From assembly GCF_905475345.1 (NCBI RefSeq), contig NC_066596.1, positions 4,527,001-4,591,000 on the forward strand: a stretch of DNA of 64,000 nucleotides, written 5' to 3'. Each line of letters starts with the position of its first letter. Positions within the stretch are counted from its first letter, which is position 1. Below, one piece after another: positions 11,851 through 23,500 of the stretch. Under the pieces are notes generated by a model that saw only the letters and a list, made by a program, of their open reading frames with translations, was not told the DNA's origin and did not search any database. The DNA is from Vespula vulgaris (lineage: Eukaryota > Arthropoda > Insecta > Hymenoptera > Vespidae). The position numbers were made by a program, and so were the translations under genes.

Positions 11851-12259
11851 ACACTAGCAGACACCTCGCAGTTTCTCCCTCTAACCCGTTCCCTTTTCCC
11901 TTCCACCCTCTTCTACGCTTCTTCTCTTTCTATTCCTCTCTTTCTCTCTCTTTATGCTTATCCTCAACCATCACCACCCCGTTCTTCCTCCTCTGTTTCG
12001 TTCCGTTTAATAGCGATCGGCCATTCGCGAAATGCGCGAGTTGGAATCTCGCGAGTAAAAGAGCGAAAACCAACGAGAGTTCTCGAAAGCTCGAACAAAA
12101 TGGCCTGATAATCGCATGGTTCTCCTCCTCGTGAACGAAGAATCGAAACTCCATTTTTTCTTTTTGCCTATTTCGTTCTTTCCTTTTTTTTTTTCTTACC
12201 CAAGACTCGAGACTTCGCTGTTGAATTTTCTTCGATTGATAAACGCTTGCTGAGATTTA

Positions 12260-15000
12260 AATTACGAAAACTGTTGTGATTCTATAATGTTTATCTACCG
12301 ATGAACTCAGTATCTAATTATATGTTCTAAAGTCCATTATAGTTTTCGTACTGTAACTTAATATATACGATCTAGAACATTACATCACTTTTTTTTTGAA
12401 ACCAAAATAGATAGCGAACCTTTCGGTCTATGAGAGGCATTTTATCAATACTTCAATAAGTTACAGAGGAAAAACGTAGTAATTGTTACTACATCGTCGA
12501 AATCAGAGTTACGTTGATTTTTACAGGCTGCCAGGAAAAAAAAATGGAGTGTAGTCCAATTACCAGTAGCACGTGAAACTCGTATAACAAACGGAAACTG
12601 ATAGGTGACAGTTCTGAAACAGACTTCGTCGTCCATATTTGTTCATGTACAAATCAGATTCTATGATAGAGTACGTGCGTCATTGTGACAAGATAATACT
12701 AAAAATGGAATTTTAATACGTGTTGCTTGGGAAATGGAATTTATGATACTCTTCAGTTATGTGAAAGCCTTAACTAAATATCATTATTAATATTAATTTA
12801 TCGGGAAAGATTGGTATCGTCAACATTCGCGGATTTTAGTTCTAAATCGAGCAGGCAACTAAAGGTGCGAGAATACGACTGAGGCTGTACAAGAAGAGAC
12901 GAAACGTGGAGGAAAAGAGGGTTGATGGAAAGTACGTGGAAGAGGAGGAGGTGGTGGACGACCAGTAAAATCCACAAATCACCGAATAAACCAGAACAAT
13001 GACGGGTGGTGGGTACAGAAAGGGTAGCTTGTGAGTCTGGTGGTGGTCCAAGGGAAGAGAACCATCACTGGTGACCGTACTGACCGGTGGTATGGGGGCT
13101 AGAACGTCGAGGACCCACTACACAACGAAACGCATAGCCCACCGACGATAAATTTGTCCATGGAGTCAATAACAGAGGCTGTTTCTGTGATTTAATGACA
13201 CCTGCCTCTGCATCCACATAGTCCTCGTTCATCGGTCTGTTTGCCTGTTTTCGCTTTTCACTTCATTCTGTGTTTAGAGCTGGTCATTCTTCCTGCGGTA
13301 ATGGTTATACTTAATAGCGGCCGAATTGGTCAGAATTCGTGCAATGATATCTGTCAGAATATTCCTTAAGTTTATCGCGTACTTCATAATTTTGTAATAT
13401 ATTTTCTAACGTCGCAGAAGCATATTAGAACATAACTGTGAAATGTATACGCTTTTGTGAATTTGTGGTAGTGCGATAGGAGACTGTTATTGCAGTAACA
13501 TTTATGGTCTTGCAGTCGGCATAGTAATCACTGAAGCAAGAGACGTATTCGCCTAACCGAGAATACCGGAAAGGACCGGTACATCGTCCACATCCGTTAT
13601 CAAACCACAGCTCGAACGAGGCGTGTATAACGTATCGGAGTGCGGCTTCTCGCGTCATTTATACGATAAGGAGCCAGCAACCCTTATGAATACCTCCATT
13701 ATCTTTGCCTCGTTCGTTCCTTGCCGCCTGACACTTCCACCTCCATCTTTTCGTACCCTCTCTATCTCTCTTATTCTCTAACACACACGTCCTAACCCTT
13801 CTATTATTTGCCATAACGATCCACCTCGGATCGGTAGTGATAACAGCCGCAAAATTAATCTCACTATGCGTTTAATAATCGCGATAATGATGAAATGATA
13901 TTTTACATTAGCAAATAATTGCATTTTGTGGTATTTCCATTAAAACCAAGGATACATACTTTATAGATATTAAAAGCTTTTGCATGCTATTATAAGATTA
14001 AACATTCTTTACGTTTGCTTGAAATTTGCGTATTTGGTATTAAGAACTAATTATATTTTTTATTAAAATCAGAGGTCACCGTATTATCGTGTAAAATTGA
14101 ACCTTTCATTACAATTTGAAAAATCTTTGAATGAGCATAGCTCCCTCTAGGATAACTGTCTGCTCCTCGCTATTTAGACAGAAGGACGAAAATGAAGGTT
14201 CCAGAAGAAGAGACAGAGACAGATAGAGAAAGAGAGAGTAGGGAGGAGAGATTTCAGAGGGTTGTGGAGGATGGTAGATCGAGTAACGTACATATATGTC
14301 GGTGGACTTTGAAATCGGGATATTGAATTCACGCCGTTTCTGTTTTGACGTATCGCAGCCGGTGATACGATCCGTCGAGTTTATCAGGACGTGGACGTAC
14401 GCGTAGGAAGTGATTTTTTCATTCTAACAAATAGCCTTTTGCGGTTTATCGGATTTCGCCGGGATATCCGTTGGTGCGAAACCAAGCGCACGTTACCACC
14501 ATCGAGGTTCCCTCCCCGTCATCTCCTCTTCCTCCTCTTGGTCGTTCTCCCCTTCAACTGCCAACCTCGTTTTCGTACTTCTTCTACGTCACTGCACGAA
14601 TTCCCTAGCATTGCAAGAAAAGTGCGGGAAACTTGAATTTTTCCTCGAATTTTTCTTCGCATTTCTGATAGTCAATTAACATTACTCGTTCCATTTTTTT
14701 TCTTCTCTTTTTACTTTCCTTCAAATTTCTCAAGACAACGAAATGATAAAAAAAAGGAACACGAAGTCCACCCGAACTCGCACGAGTTTGAGTAATTCTC
14801 GTCGCGATTTCCGACATGCTACATTCAGTACTTCCGGTACACGCGCCTCAGTCGTTCCCGCTCGCACGCACGGGAAATTGCTGGGGAAATTCGAAAGTTC
14901 GAGCGATAACCTATGAATTTCAATTGACTTTGCAACATCTCCTCGACGACGAATCGATCTTCTCTCCCAATGAAGCTCGATATTGCTCGATAATAAAATA
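12260..15000. other. Non-coding stretch, mixed composition
   Basis: AT-rich with short balanced patches (13060-13260, 13540-13680 and 14300-14600). Open frames on either strand are 60-81 codons and carry no recognisable domain. Purine-rich sequence occurs at 12880-12960 and 14205-14250. No tRNA-like B box or gene was found. Confidence 0.55.
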
Positions 15001-15004
15001 AATA

Positions 15005-15640
15005 ATTTTTTGTATTTTAAATTTTATACAAGAGATTATGGAGTATTAAAGATTCGCTCGTGCCATGATGGAGAAAAAAATTCAATGTAGGTATCCAGTA
15101 GGAAATAATCAAATTTGAAACCCCAAGAAGATTGAATTCGCGAACAGACGTGATCAGAACATTCCCAAATAAACTGGTGGAATATACCAAAATGAAAATG
15201 TCCGTCGACGACGTTGACCGCTTATTAAGAGAATCAGACGGATGAAACGTAAAAACGATACGAAAGGAAAGAATGATAGGCAAGGATCTATTTGAAAAAC
15301 GTAATCGTTGGTGCGAATATCCTCGGCGGGACATTGACGTTCGCTTTGAAAAATATGATCGCGAACGATGGAAGCTTGCTCGATGAGTTGATTCAGGATA
15401 GAAGAAGAGAGAATGGATAAAGAAGAGAGAAACGGGGGGGATGTGCAGATGGGGATATAAACGAGGTGCGGGTGTGCATTAGCTAATCGCACTCTCGCTG
15501 CATTATTTATCCGACTCAGCCGCGCATTAGTCAAGCGCGTAGCGCGTGATTTGCCGTGGCAATCATCCCTGATTTGGCTACGCTTTTCTCTTAACCGCCG
15601 ATATTACATCTCGGCAAGTTCACTTTTTGCCGCAAACGGA
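15005..15640. other. Stop-poor island open on both strands
   Basis: Two overlapping minus-strand frames (15017-15334, 105 codons; 15154-15534, 126 codons) and a 43-codon plus-strand frame with ATG at about 15274 all cross the same segment. Mutual openness on both strands points to base composition (many CGA/TCG words and few TA words), not to coding. None of the three has a recognisable domain or a convincing splice site pair. The segment could be a conserved non-coding element. Confidence 0.3.
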
Positions 15641-16258
15641 TGAGTACTGGTTGAACGAATTTATGATTTTTTTCTTCTGACTATATTGATAATTAAAAAC
15701 GAATTCGAGTTCACAAACGAATTCTGATAATTTTACCAAAATTTCGAACGAGTCTCGCGACCATAGTAAAAATTCTGTGACGTTAATTTTTCCTGATAAA
15801 TCATCGATTTTTTAGATTCATAAAAGGCATATACAGAAGACATCTATGAAAAATATACAATATTTGTAAATTTAATAGAATAAAACCAGAAAAAATAAAT
15901 CTTACGAAAAATGCATTTTCGTTTTTTACCATTGTTACGTCCATTTGCAATGTTTCAAAAATCGTTGATATACGTTACATGGCAACGCGCTTTTCATAGG
16001 TCTGTGAAAAAGTGTAGACCATCTCTCTCTAGACCATTTTCGAAAAAGTTATTTACAAAAGGCATGTGGATACCGTAGTGGAAACACTCCATTCACGGAA
16101 CAGTCAAATTGAGTAGGTATATATCTAGATGCGATAGATAAATAAATTTATTACTATTAAATAATTATCGATAAAGAAACAATATGATTATTGTCAAAAT
16201 TAGAAATTTTTGTTTTACAAAAATTATACAAATAAACAGTATTATACAAATATACGGC
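15641..16258. other. AT-rich stretch
   Basis: AT-rich, with a TATCGATA word (the DREF-type sequence) at 16166-16173. No gene was seen. Confidence 0.55.
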
Positions 16259-16259
16259 C

Positions 16260-16290
<31 letters not shown>

Positions 16291-16340
16291 GTATGTGTAT
16301 GTGTGTACGTATATACACAATATATGTACATATATACGTA
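16259..16340. repeat. Compound (AT)n/(GTAT)n microsatellite
   Basis: A perfect (AT)n run to about 16278, then five GTAT units, then degenerate TGTG/TATA to 16340. Overlapping Tyr-Ile/Thr-His frames on both strands are artefacts. Confidence 0.95.
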
Positions 16341-17322
16341 TAAAATGCATCCAACACATTGAGAGATGGAGAGGTCATCGATGTCTCTGGATCATCCAGA
16401 TCGCTTTCGAGAACGGTTCGTGAGATACCTAACGAGATCGTATCGATTTCCATCGATCGGACGATGAGAACGCGTGGGCAGAAATACGTAGATTGTACGA
16501 GTTCCACTAGCGTAGCTATCAATTTACTTCTTTTCTTCTTGAAACCTTATATGAAATTGTTATTAATGTATCGTTAAGAAAGAAGACAAAAAGATTTGAA
16601 ACTTTGTAAGCTGACGAAGTTCTGCAAGTTCGATATTATTTTCAATCTTTAAAAAATTGTGATACTGTAAAAAAAAATTTCATAATTTCTTGTAAAATAT
16701 TTAATATCTATTTAATGCATTAGTTCGTTGGTATCGAATTAGTTACAAAAATCATCAAACGATTTGTAAAGATAATCATTTTGTTTTCAAATCATCTTAA
16801 ACCTTTAATTTCCACAATAGGAGAATAGAAAAACCAAGTAAGAAAGAAAAAGAGATCGGACTTTTAAAGTTACGCCATTGACGTCCATACAAGGTACCAA
16901 AAGAGAGACATCTTTGTACGCCCACGTGTTTTGTGATTCTCACAAGTCGTATTACGTTCCGTTGTAAAACACCGTCCAGTTGATGTGGGAGTATACATCT
17001 TACGCGTTCGCACTTAGAGCACATACACACATGCAAAATGGTAGCCCGAATATCTCGAGTGGCAATGCTCTTGTAACCGAAAGTATCCATTCCTGGTATG
17101 GTAGTTGAATGTCTGTTATTATTCAACGTTTAGAACTGAATGACACCGTTTTTTAAAACGTCATTGAAAATAATTACGTCGTTTCTAAAAAAAAACGTTA
17201 TGTTTAAGCTTCCATTTTCATCCTCAGAAATCTTATATGATTTTGAAAGTTTAATACGATTCGTTAAATAAAGAATAAATTATATTTAACAAAAGAAAAG
17301 AAAAGCATTTGTAAATGTATTT

Positions 17323-17348
17323 ATTTTATTTCAGGTGTAAGGTGAGCG
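17323..17348 (+). promoter_or_regulatory. Ratchet-like acceptor/donor junction
   Basis: TTTATTTTATTTCAG ends at 17335 and is followed directly by GTGTAAG and, seven bases later, by AG|GTGAGC. An acceptor abutting a donor is the form of a recursive (ratchet) splice point, known to subdivide very long introns in flies. The first donor is weak (GTGTAA against GTAAGT); the second (GTGAGC) is moderate. It is consistent with the window lying in a long plus-strand intron, but such a junction can arise by chance. Confidence 0.2.
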
Positions 17349-17574
17349 ACGTTTGAGACTTATGGAGAAATGGATCATTGGTGGAAGAGGCAAAATAATT
17401 AGAAACGAGAGGATGTATTTCCCACGAGAGAAATCAGAGACTCTGGGAGACGGGTAAAGATAAAAGAGTGGGGTGAGCTGAGAGGGTTGGGGTGAAACGA
17501 TAGAGAGTTGGTACGCTATTGGAAAGGCCTTCGATACACATTCAGTCCAGCTCGTCGTCTATGAACGCGTAACC

Positions 17575-17594
17575 ATCGATCGATATATCGATAC
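17575..17594. promoter_or_regulatory. ATCGAT palindrome cluster with DREF-type TATCGATA
   Basis: Two overlapping ATCGAT words are followed by the 14-base palindrome ATCGATATATCGAT (17579-17592). TATCGATA at 17586-17593 matches the core bound by DREF and the insulator protein BEAF-32 in Drosophila. Role here is inferred from the motif only. Confidence 0.3.
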
Positions 17595-17703
17595 ATATTC
17601 CTGTTCGATGTATCTATAGCGCATGCTTACAGGAGTAGCTAATTACGTTTAATATCCTCGATTATGTGTTTGCATCGTACACACATTCCACGATGCTTTA
17701 TAC

Positions 17704-17890
17704 CTCTCTCTCTCTCTCTCTCTCTCTATTACTCTCCCTCCCTCTCTCTCTCTCTCTCTCTCTCACTCCATCTCTCTTAGCCGTGGTTCCTATCTATAAT
17801 GAGGAACCATTAGAAGAGAAAAAGAAAGAGACAGAGAGTAATGAGAAATTTTCGAATGACACACACACACACACACATATATATACACAG
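17704..17890. repeat. (CT)n tracts followed by (AC)n/(AT)n
   Basis: (CT)n at 17704-17728 and 17740-17765, then purine-rich sequence near 17815-17840, then (AC)n from about 17860 to 17877 running into ATATATAC to 17890. A 143-codon open frame over this region is repeat-driven. Confidence 0.92.
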
Positions 17891-18105
17891 ATGACGATAA
17901 ATTTGTTGAACTATTTTTTAATTCGTTCATATATCTTCTTTTTAATATTCCAAACAAAATACTGCAGTGTTTTTGTTTATACACTGTTGTTTTATGTACA
18001 AAGAATATCGATGAACCTTATTGCGCTTGCTTGTTTAACTATTTATAGAATTTACATATTTAGGAAATATGAAATGAATATCTACATGTATTTATAACCA
18101 CTTAC

Positions 18106-18138
18106 TTGTTTGCGTTCAAAGCCAGCTCGAAGTTATCG
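18106..18138 (-). CDS. Candidate 33-nt microexon, minus strand
   Basis: Reading the minus strand, TTGTTCCCTTCATTCTAG is an excellent acceptor ending at 18139. Exactly 33 nt later comes AAACAA|GTAAGTGG, a near-consensus donor with GT at 18105-18104. The interval is a multiple of three. Entering in phase 2 it is open and reads DNFELALNAN between split codons, leaving again in phase 2; frame zero has an immediate TAA. Both signals are strong for their size. No homologue can be named, and no partner exon on the same strand is obvious nearby. Confidence 0.28.
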
Positions 18139-18534
18139 CTAGAATGAAGGGAACAAGCAAGTATGCCGTAGCTAAAAGGGAAATGAGAATGAATGTAATA
18201 ATATATTTAATATTCGCCGGGTCCCTGCCTCCTCCACTCTCGGTATTACAAGTCAACCAATATTCTCGCCCCCGTTTCTACCTCCCTCCAACCCCCAGCC
18301 ATCTTTCCACCCTCAACCTCGAATCCCTTCCTCCAGCATCCTTTCTCTTTCTCTGTTCTTCCTGTCGATTTCTCTCTTCGTTTTCCAACCCTTCTCCTTC
18401 TCCGAGCACCACCCTTCGAAACCACCCTTGCGTCTCACCACTTTCCTGTTATCCTCCGAAGCTTCTCTTCTCCGCTCTCTCACCGACTTTCAAAGTGCAC
18501 CGACATTATTTCCGCTGTAACCAATGCGCCAGGT

Positions 18535-18585
18535 TGAGAGAGAGAGAGAGAGAGAGAACGAGAGAGAGAAAGAGAGAGAGAGAGG
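18535..18585. repeat. (GA)n microsatellite
   Basis: Two near-perfect (GA)n runs split by AACGA. It is preceded by 300 bases of pyrimidine-rich sequence (18220-18500) that gives a Ser/Pro-rich open frame. Confidence 0.93.
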
Positions 18586-19159
18586 GTGCCTTTTTCTGGC
18601 GGCATGAAACAGCCTCCGCATTACGTGGAATCGAAAAGAGAGAAGAAAAAAAAGAACAGGACTAGGGTGAAGGATCGGGAATTCAAAAAGTGAACGGAAA
18701 AGTACGGTGCGTGCGTTTTCGGTCTTCCGGTACGATTGAAAGGCAGGATTAACTACGTAGTTTTCGTTTTCTACTTTTCTTCTTTTCTTCCTTTCTCGCT
18801 CTTTCGAAACATAGCCGTTGTTTTGATTCGTTGGCTCGAATACGTAGCTACAGCGTTATTCTCATTTCGTATCGTGGAGGTAAAAAGGTTTAAGCAATTA
18901 ACTATTTTTGCTGCTTGTTATATATGTTCATTATGCATGAGCATGATATTATTAAAACATTGTAAAACATAATCCCCGAATATTTACTAATGATTATTTG
19001 TAGTACTACGTACGAGAAGTATAATCTGTATCAATACAAAATTTGCTTGTGAAATTGATTTGAAAGAAAATTATAACAAATGAAAAATTTCTTCGATAGA
19101 AACTTAGCAACGACGAAATCGATATAAAGCAAAATACATATATTTCTAATTATATATCA

Positions 19160-19340
19160 CGTCATTTATCCCTTCTGTTCGACGAGCAGATGGATCGTAG
19201 CTTGATCATAGCAATCATAGCTGCCCATAACAGCGTAAAGCCTGAAATCGTGGGAAATTAAATTTTTCTTTGCAAAGGTGGCCCCAACCGCACGGCCTGT
19301 GGATTCATAAGATTCAATATGCTACGCGAGCGAGCAGGTT
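19160..19340. promoter_or_regulatory. Repeat-free balanced island
   Basis: A block of balanced composition between AT-rich sequence and a GA tract, with GCTTGATCATAGC near 19200 and GGAAATTAAATTTTT near 19253. It has the look of a conserved non-coding element; there is no coding frame. Only composition supports this. Confidence 0.25.
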
Positions 19341-19372
19341 ACCAAAGAATAGAAAGAGAAAGAAAGAGAGGA

Positions 19373-19476
19373 AGAGAGAGAGAGAGAGAGAGACAAGGTG
19401 GGACCAGGGGTAGCAAGTGGCACGAAGAAGGGGTTGCTTTTATAGTTTACATCAAATACGTGCCCTTCCTCCCTTC

Positions 19477-19522
<46 letters not shown>

Positions 19523-19620
19523 TCTCTGTTTTGCTCCCTCTCTAACTATCTTTTTCTCTCTCTCTTTCTCTGTTTTCTCCCTCTTTCTAACTCTCTCTCT
19601 CTCTATCTCTGTCTCTCTTT
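19373..19620. repeat. (GA)n then inverted (CT)n tracts
   Basis: (GA)n at 19373-19393 and a perfect (CT)n at 19480-19518 lie about 85 bases apart in opposite orientation, so a transcript could fold GA against CT (UC/GA pairing). Imperfect CT sequence continues to 19620. The 130-codon frame across the block is Arg-Glu then Ser-Leu repeat. Confidence 0.93.
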
Positions 19621-20472
19621 CACTCGCTTCTTCCTAAGCCGTACGAGACCACAGCTACACTTTTACACTCTCTATGCGTCGCTGCATGTTTACTCGCGAT
19701 ATATGAACTAATATCACGTGGTACGTGATGTCAGGTCTGTGTTTTTCGCCATGGATACCTCCTGTACTCTTTTACCATACTACTGGTCTATGATCCCCTT
19801 TCTTCGTTATCTTTTGAGAATCCCAGCGGTAAAAATGCTATACGCGTTCTTGTTCTTTTGAAATTGGAGTATCTGATTTCTCTTTTCATATGTAAAAAGC
19901 AATCCTACGGAAAAATCAGCATGTATTCTAGTTCAAATCCGTATATTAGTTCTATTTGTTGCTTTTGGATATAATTAATAAAATAAATGATGTTTCAATG
20001 CGAGCAATGTTTAAGGAGTGGAAACCAGTCTTGAGTTCGATATAACTGTAATTGCACTGCCGTTTATAACGTTAGAAGTAGATATACGTATTGGTCGAAC
20101 GATAAATCATCGACTCAACGTGGCTTATTATGATCGCCCGTTTATGTTCCTGAGTTATAGAGGAGAGAACGACTATAGAAAATTATTGACTTTACGATCT
20201 ATCAAGAACCTGTGATACACGGCAAATTAAAACAATCTAGTTCGTGCTATCATTAAAATGATATTCTTTATATTTCTTTTTATGAAACTACTCTCAACCT
20301 ATGAAAACATATATATTTATATGTAATATTTGTTCTTTTTTTCTATCGATTACTTTAATCATGAGTGTATCTTTACAAATCATTTTATTATCTCATCGTT
20401 TTAGCAACGAAATCCGGTCTGCGGAGGCACGCGTATAAATATTTCACACATGGCGTGTAAAGAGCAGTTCAT

Positions 20473-20477
20473 GCGAA

Positions 20478-20526
<49 letters not shown>
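20473..20526. repeat. (GA)n microsatellite
   Basis: About 20 GA units, perfect from 20487 to 20525. Confidence 0.95.
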
Positions 20527-20527
<1 letters not shown>

Positions 20528-20559
20528 TAAGAGAGAGACTGGAGCTTAAAGGGAGCCCG

Positions 20560-20790
20560 GTGTTCATCGCGACGGCACGTCTTGATTTACGCGAGAAAGG
20601 CGTGCCCCGAACGGAAGCCGCAATTAGTTTATTAATAATTAGTAAACGAGCTCTTGCTCCGATGCTACGCGCTACATCCGACGTACGGTTTATATGTGAT
20701 CGCAAAGGAGGTACCCCTTAAACGTTCTCGTAAGTACGAAAATCGAGCGAAAACCGGACGAACAAGCCAACGGTGTTCACGCGAAATACC
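20560..20790. promoter_or_regulatory. CpG-rich enhancer-like island
   Basis: A balanced block directly after the GA tract, with AATTAGTTTATTAATAATTAG at its core (about 20622-20642) inside CpG-rich flanks. A donor-like CTC|GTAAGTACG has its GT at 20730-20731. Open frames cross it on both strands (20469-20705 minus; 20654-20875 plus) without recognisable domains. Most likely regulatory; a weakly supported exon end is the alternative. Confidence 0.28.
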
Positions 20791-21150
20791 GCGGTTCGTC
20801 ACAGAAAATATGCTAGTTTTGTTTTTTTACATGGCAAATCGACGTAAATCTCGAATCTTTCAATTTATGAATTGATAATTTCAAGATAATTTGTAATGTA
20901 GATTTTTTAAGTAAGTTATTCGATACCCCACTGAAATTTTAACTCCGAAGTAACTTTTTTCAATCGGACGACTCGCATTAAGGGATAGAAAAAAGAAATA
21001 TTAAAACTGAGTTGTTTGTAATGTCGAAAATGAAACAATGAGATGATGTTGAAGTAGAAATCATAAATATGAAATTCGCTGTGTGTGTTCTTCGTCCAAC
21101 TTCTTTTTCACAACTAAAACGTAAATGAATGTTAATGGTATAGCATTTGT

Positions 21151-21342
21151 ATGCATATTAATTACATTGTTAATTACATGAGAAGAATGGAAAAACGCGG
21201 GCAAAACTCTGACGAAGGTTCTCATTCCTCGGAGTTGTTTTTTCCATTCAAGCTAGATGTAAAATTTTTTGATCGCTCGTTGGTTATCGATGTTCGAGAG
21301 AACTATGAAACGCTAAGCGATATTTTATGGTCGCGAAGGAAG
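21151..21342 (+). CDS. Candidate first coding exon (64 codons)
   Basis: ATG at 21151 (also in frame at 21178 and 21187) opens a frame of 64 codons ending at AAG|GTATGA, a moderate donor in phase 0; unspliced, it stops at that TGA. From ATG 21187 the product is acidic and mixed in composition (FFPFKLDVKFFDRSLVIDVR lies in its middle), unlike the repeat-driven frames elsewhere. No signal peptide or known motif was seen. The CpG-rich sequence continues beyond the donor to about 21450, so a conserved non-coding element is an alternative. Confidence 0.22.
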
Positions 21343-21724
21343 GTATGAAAAGCGAAGGAAATGTGCCGTGCAAAGTAACTACCTTTATGTAGGATCAACG
21401 AATTTTGGAGGGTTCGCCGATAGGATTGGTCGGCTCTCCTACCGTGGATTTTTCTTAATCGATTATTTTTCCTGAAGAAGAAAATTAATGGTTTCTCGGG
21501 TGTTAGGTGAAGTTCCAGAATTATATGTTTCGCAGAGTCGTCGATACATTGTCAGGTTATTCATCATTCGCGAGAAAAACTAATGAAGTTGAATGTTGCT
21601 AAGCTGTTGTCTCCAGAATAACGTTAAATTAAGCATTTTACGAAAAAATGAAATTTAAACCTTAATTTATGCTTCATACCTACTTTAGAATAACGGACAG
21701 AGACGCTATCTTTGTATCTCACAC

Positions 21725-21765
21725 CTCGATTGTCCTTACCTCCTATGAAAAAGAAGTAACCGCAG
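21725..21765 (-). promoter_or_regulatory. Minus-strand acceptor next to donor
   Basis: On the minus strand, TTACTTCTTTTTCATAG is followed after GAG by GTAAGGAC, so a good acceptor and a strong donor are three bases apart. This could be a ratchet point, competing splice sites or chance. No exon of useful length is defined. Confidence 0.15.
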
Positions 21766-22307
21766 GACCCATACTCTTCCAAGAGTAGTCGTAAAAGCTT
21801 CCTCCCTTCTCTTCTTCCCTCACTCTCTATCTTTCTCTCTCTTTCATCGTTCGTCGTGGAACGTCTATCCGAGAACTATGGTGTCGGAGAAAGAAACGCC
21901 TTCCCACCCTTCGCTGGCTCTTCCGGTGGCTTTTATTCATAGCGCCGTAACGCTAATAAAAAAAAGTGCACATAGGGATATTAAAGTCGTCCGCGGTGGT
22001 GCTTACAGACCACGATCTCCATCACTACTCGGAGAAATAATATGTCGCAGTAGTAGAGATAAATCTATTAACGCTATCCCAAATATATGTAGGTATATGC
22101 ATTCTCAGCTAGGTAAACTACTTCGTGTGAACGCATTAACAAAGAATTACACACATTCTTTTTATGTTATAAAAGAAACTATTTGCTGATGTACACCGTT
22201 CTTGATTAATGAGCATATAATAAAATTCTCATATATGATTTAGAAATATTTTTCTTTAAATAAGTATACAACAAATTATCTTGGATTAGTTATTGGCTCA
22301 TATTACA

Positions 22308-22309
22308 TG

Positions 22310-22358
<49 letters not shown>
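22308..22358. repeat. (TA)n microsatellite
   Basis: More than 20 TA units, perfect from about 22315 to 22357. Confidence 0.96.
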
Positions 22359-22438
22359 GTGCTGTACGTGATCACATTCGCCACACTGCTCGTAAAAAGA
22401 CGACCCCAGCACGCTTTTCTCACTTTTTTCTATGGCTT

Positions 22439-22450
22439 CCTCTCTCTCTC

Positions 22451-22488
<38 letters not shown>
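22439..22488. repeat. (CT)n microsatellite
   Basis: Nearly perfect (CT)n with one CC interruption near 22461. Three overlapping plus-strand frames continue through it into a CpG-rich island (22505-22665) which is open in all three frames, so none of them can be favoured. Confidence 0.95.
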
Positions 22489-22819
22489 ATCCTTCTTCTT
22501 TGCTCTTATTCGCACTCACAAACTATGCGCAGCGACGCGGTCGCATGCATACGGCACGGGAAGTACTCGCGTTATGTACCGACAAACTCGAATCGAGTAC
22601 GGTTTACGATCGGTTTATTTGCGAGCGGCTCGTGAGACGCTTCCAGGAAGAAGGATGCCACGAACGACACTCTTTCCTTTGCTGTTTACTTTTTTTCTGT
22701 TTTCTTTGTTTCTCTTCATTTTCACTACTTCGTTATTTTCTCTTTTCTCAGAACTTAAGATCGGATCCTTTCACTGTTCCCTATTGTTAGTTATTTTGAA
22801 GATTTTTAGTGTTTAATGC

Positions 22820-23500
22820 ACGTTTATTTTGAAAATAATTGATTTTCAATAGTTGTATACTTCGATGTTAAAGTAGATTTAGATCGTGAGAGATTTCGAT
22901 ACAAGGCCATGCTATCTTTTTGATTCCCTATGAGTAGATAATATTTTAGTAGAAATTTTTAATTAAAAATAAATAGATTTAATGATATATATATTATTGT
23001 ATTGTTTAAAGAAAAATACTAGAAGTTCCACCCTTTGTTATACAATCCTCGTAAACCGGGGATCTGAAAAAAATTTATTTTTACTACAAAGTCCCCGTAT
23101 AAAAATATTCTATGAACTAAGAATACACGTACAAAAACAATGGACACTGTTTCATTAACCTTATATTATAATTATGTTACAAGAAAATGCGGTGAGATTA
23201 ATTTGTGAGGAGACGTTGGATAAAGCGTATCAGTTTGCTGGTTTGTTAAGCAAACTGCTTACGTTTCTGGATGCAAAAGAAGAAGGACGAGGTTGCAGGA
23301 TAGTGCACGGTTAAAAGAAAGCTCGTTACACTGTGACAAGTGCCCGGTATCCTCATAATTATCACATCCAACGTAATTACAGAGAACGTGCCTTATCCTA
23401 ACCTAACCAACTCCGTGGTCGTAAACGACTACGGCGCAGGAACGTCTCTTTTACTTTGCTAACGCTTAACGCCGTCACACAATTGGAAATATCCTTAAAG
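22820..23500. other. AT-rich non-coding stretch
   Basis: AT-rich with stops in all frames. A short CCTAACCTAACC word near 23397 resembles the insect telomere unit but has only two to three copies. Confidence 0.55.

Noticed and set aside
12200..12249. 50-nt minus-strand segment between CTCAG and TTGG|GTAAGA
   Set aside because: All three frames are open and the pyrimidine tract is poor, so the splice-pair evidence is too weak.
15017..15534. Minus-strand frames of 105 and 126 codons
   Set aside because: They overlap each other and a plus-strand frame, with no recognisable domain or splice pair; treated as a stop-poor island.
22293..22816. Frames of 165-169 codons with a protein-like middle part
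   Set aside because: They join (TA)n, (CT)n and a CpG-rich island that is open in three plus frames at once, so no one frame can be preferred. The acceptor-like GCGCAG near 22534 has only a weak donor partner.
23390..23410. CCTAACCTAACC resembling the insect telomere unit
   Set aside because: Only two to three copies, embedded in ordinary sequence; no interstitial telomeric array.
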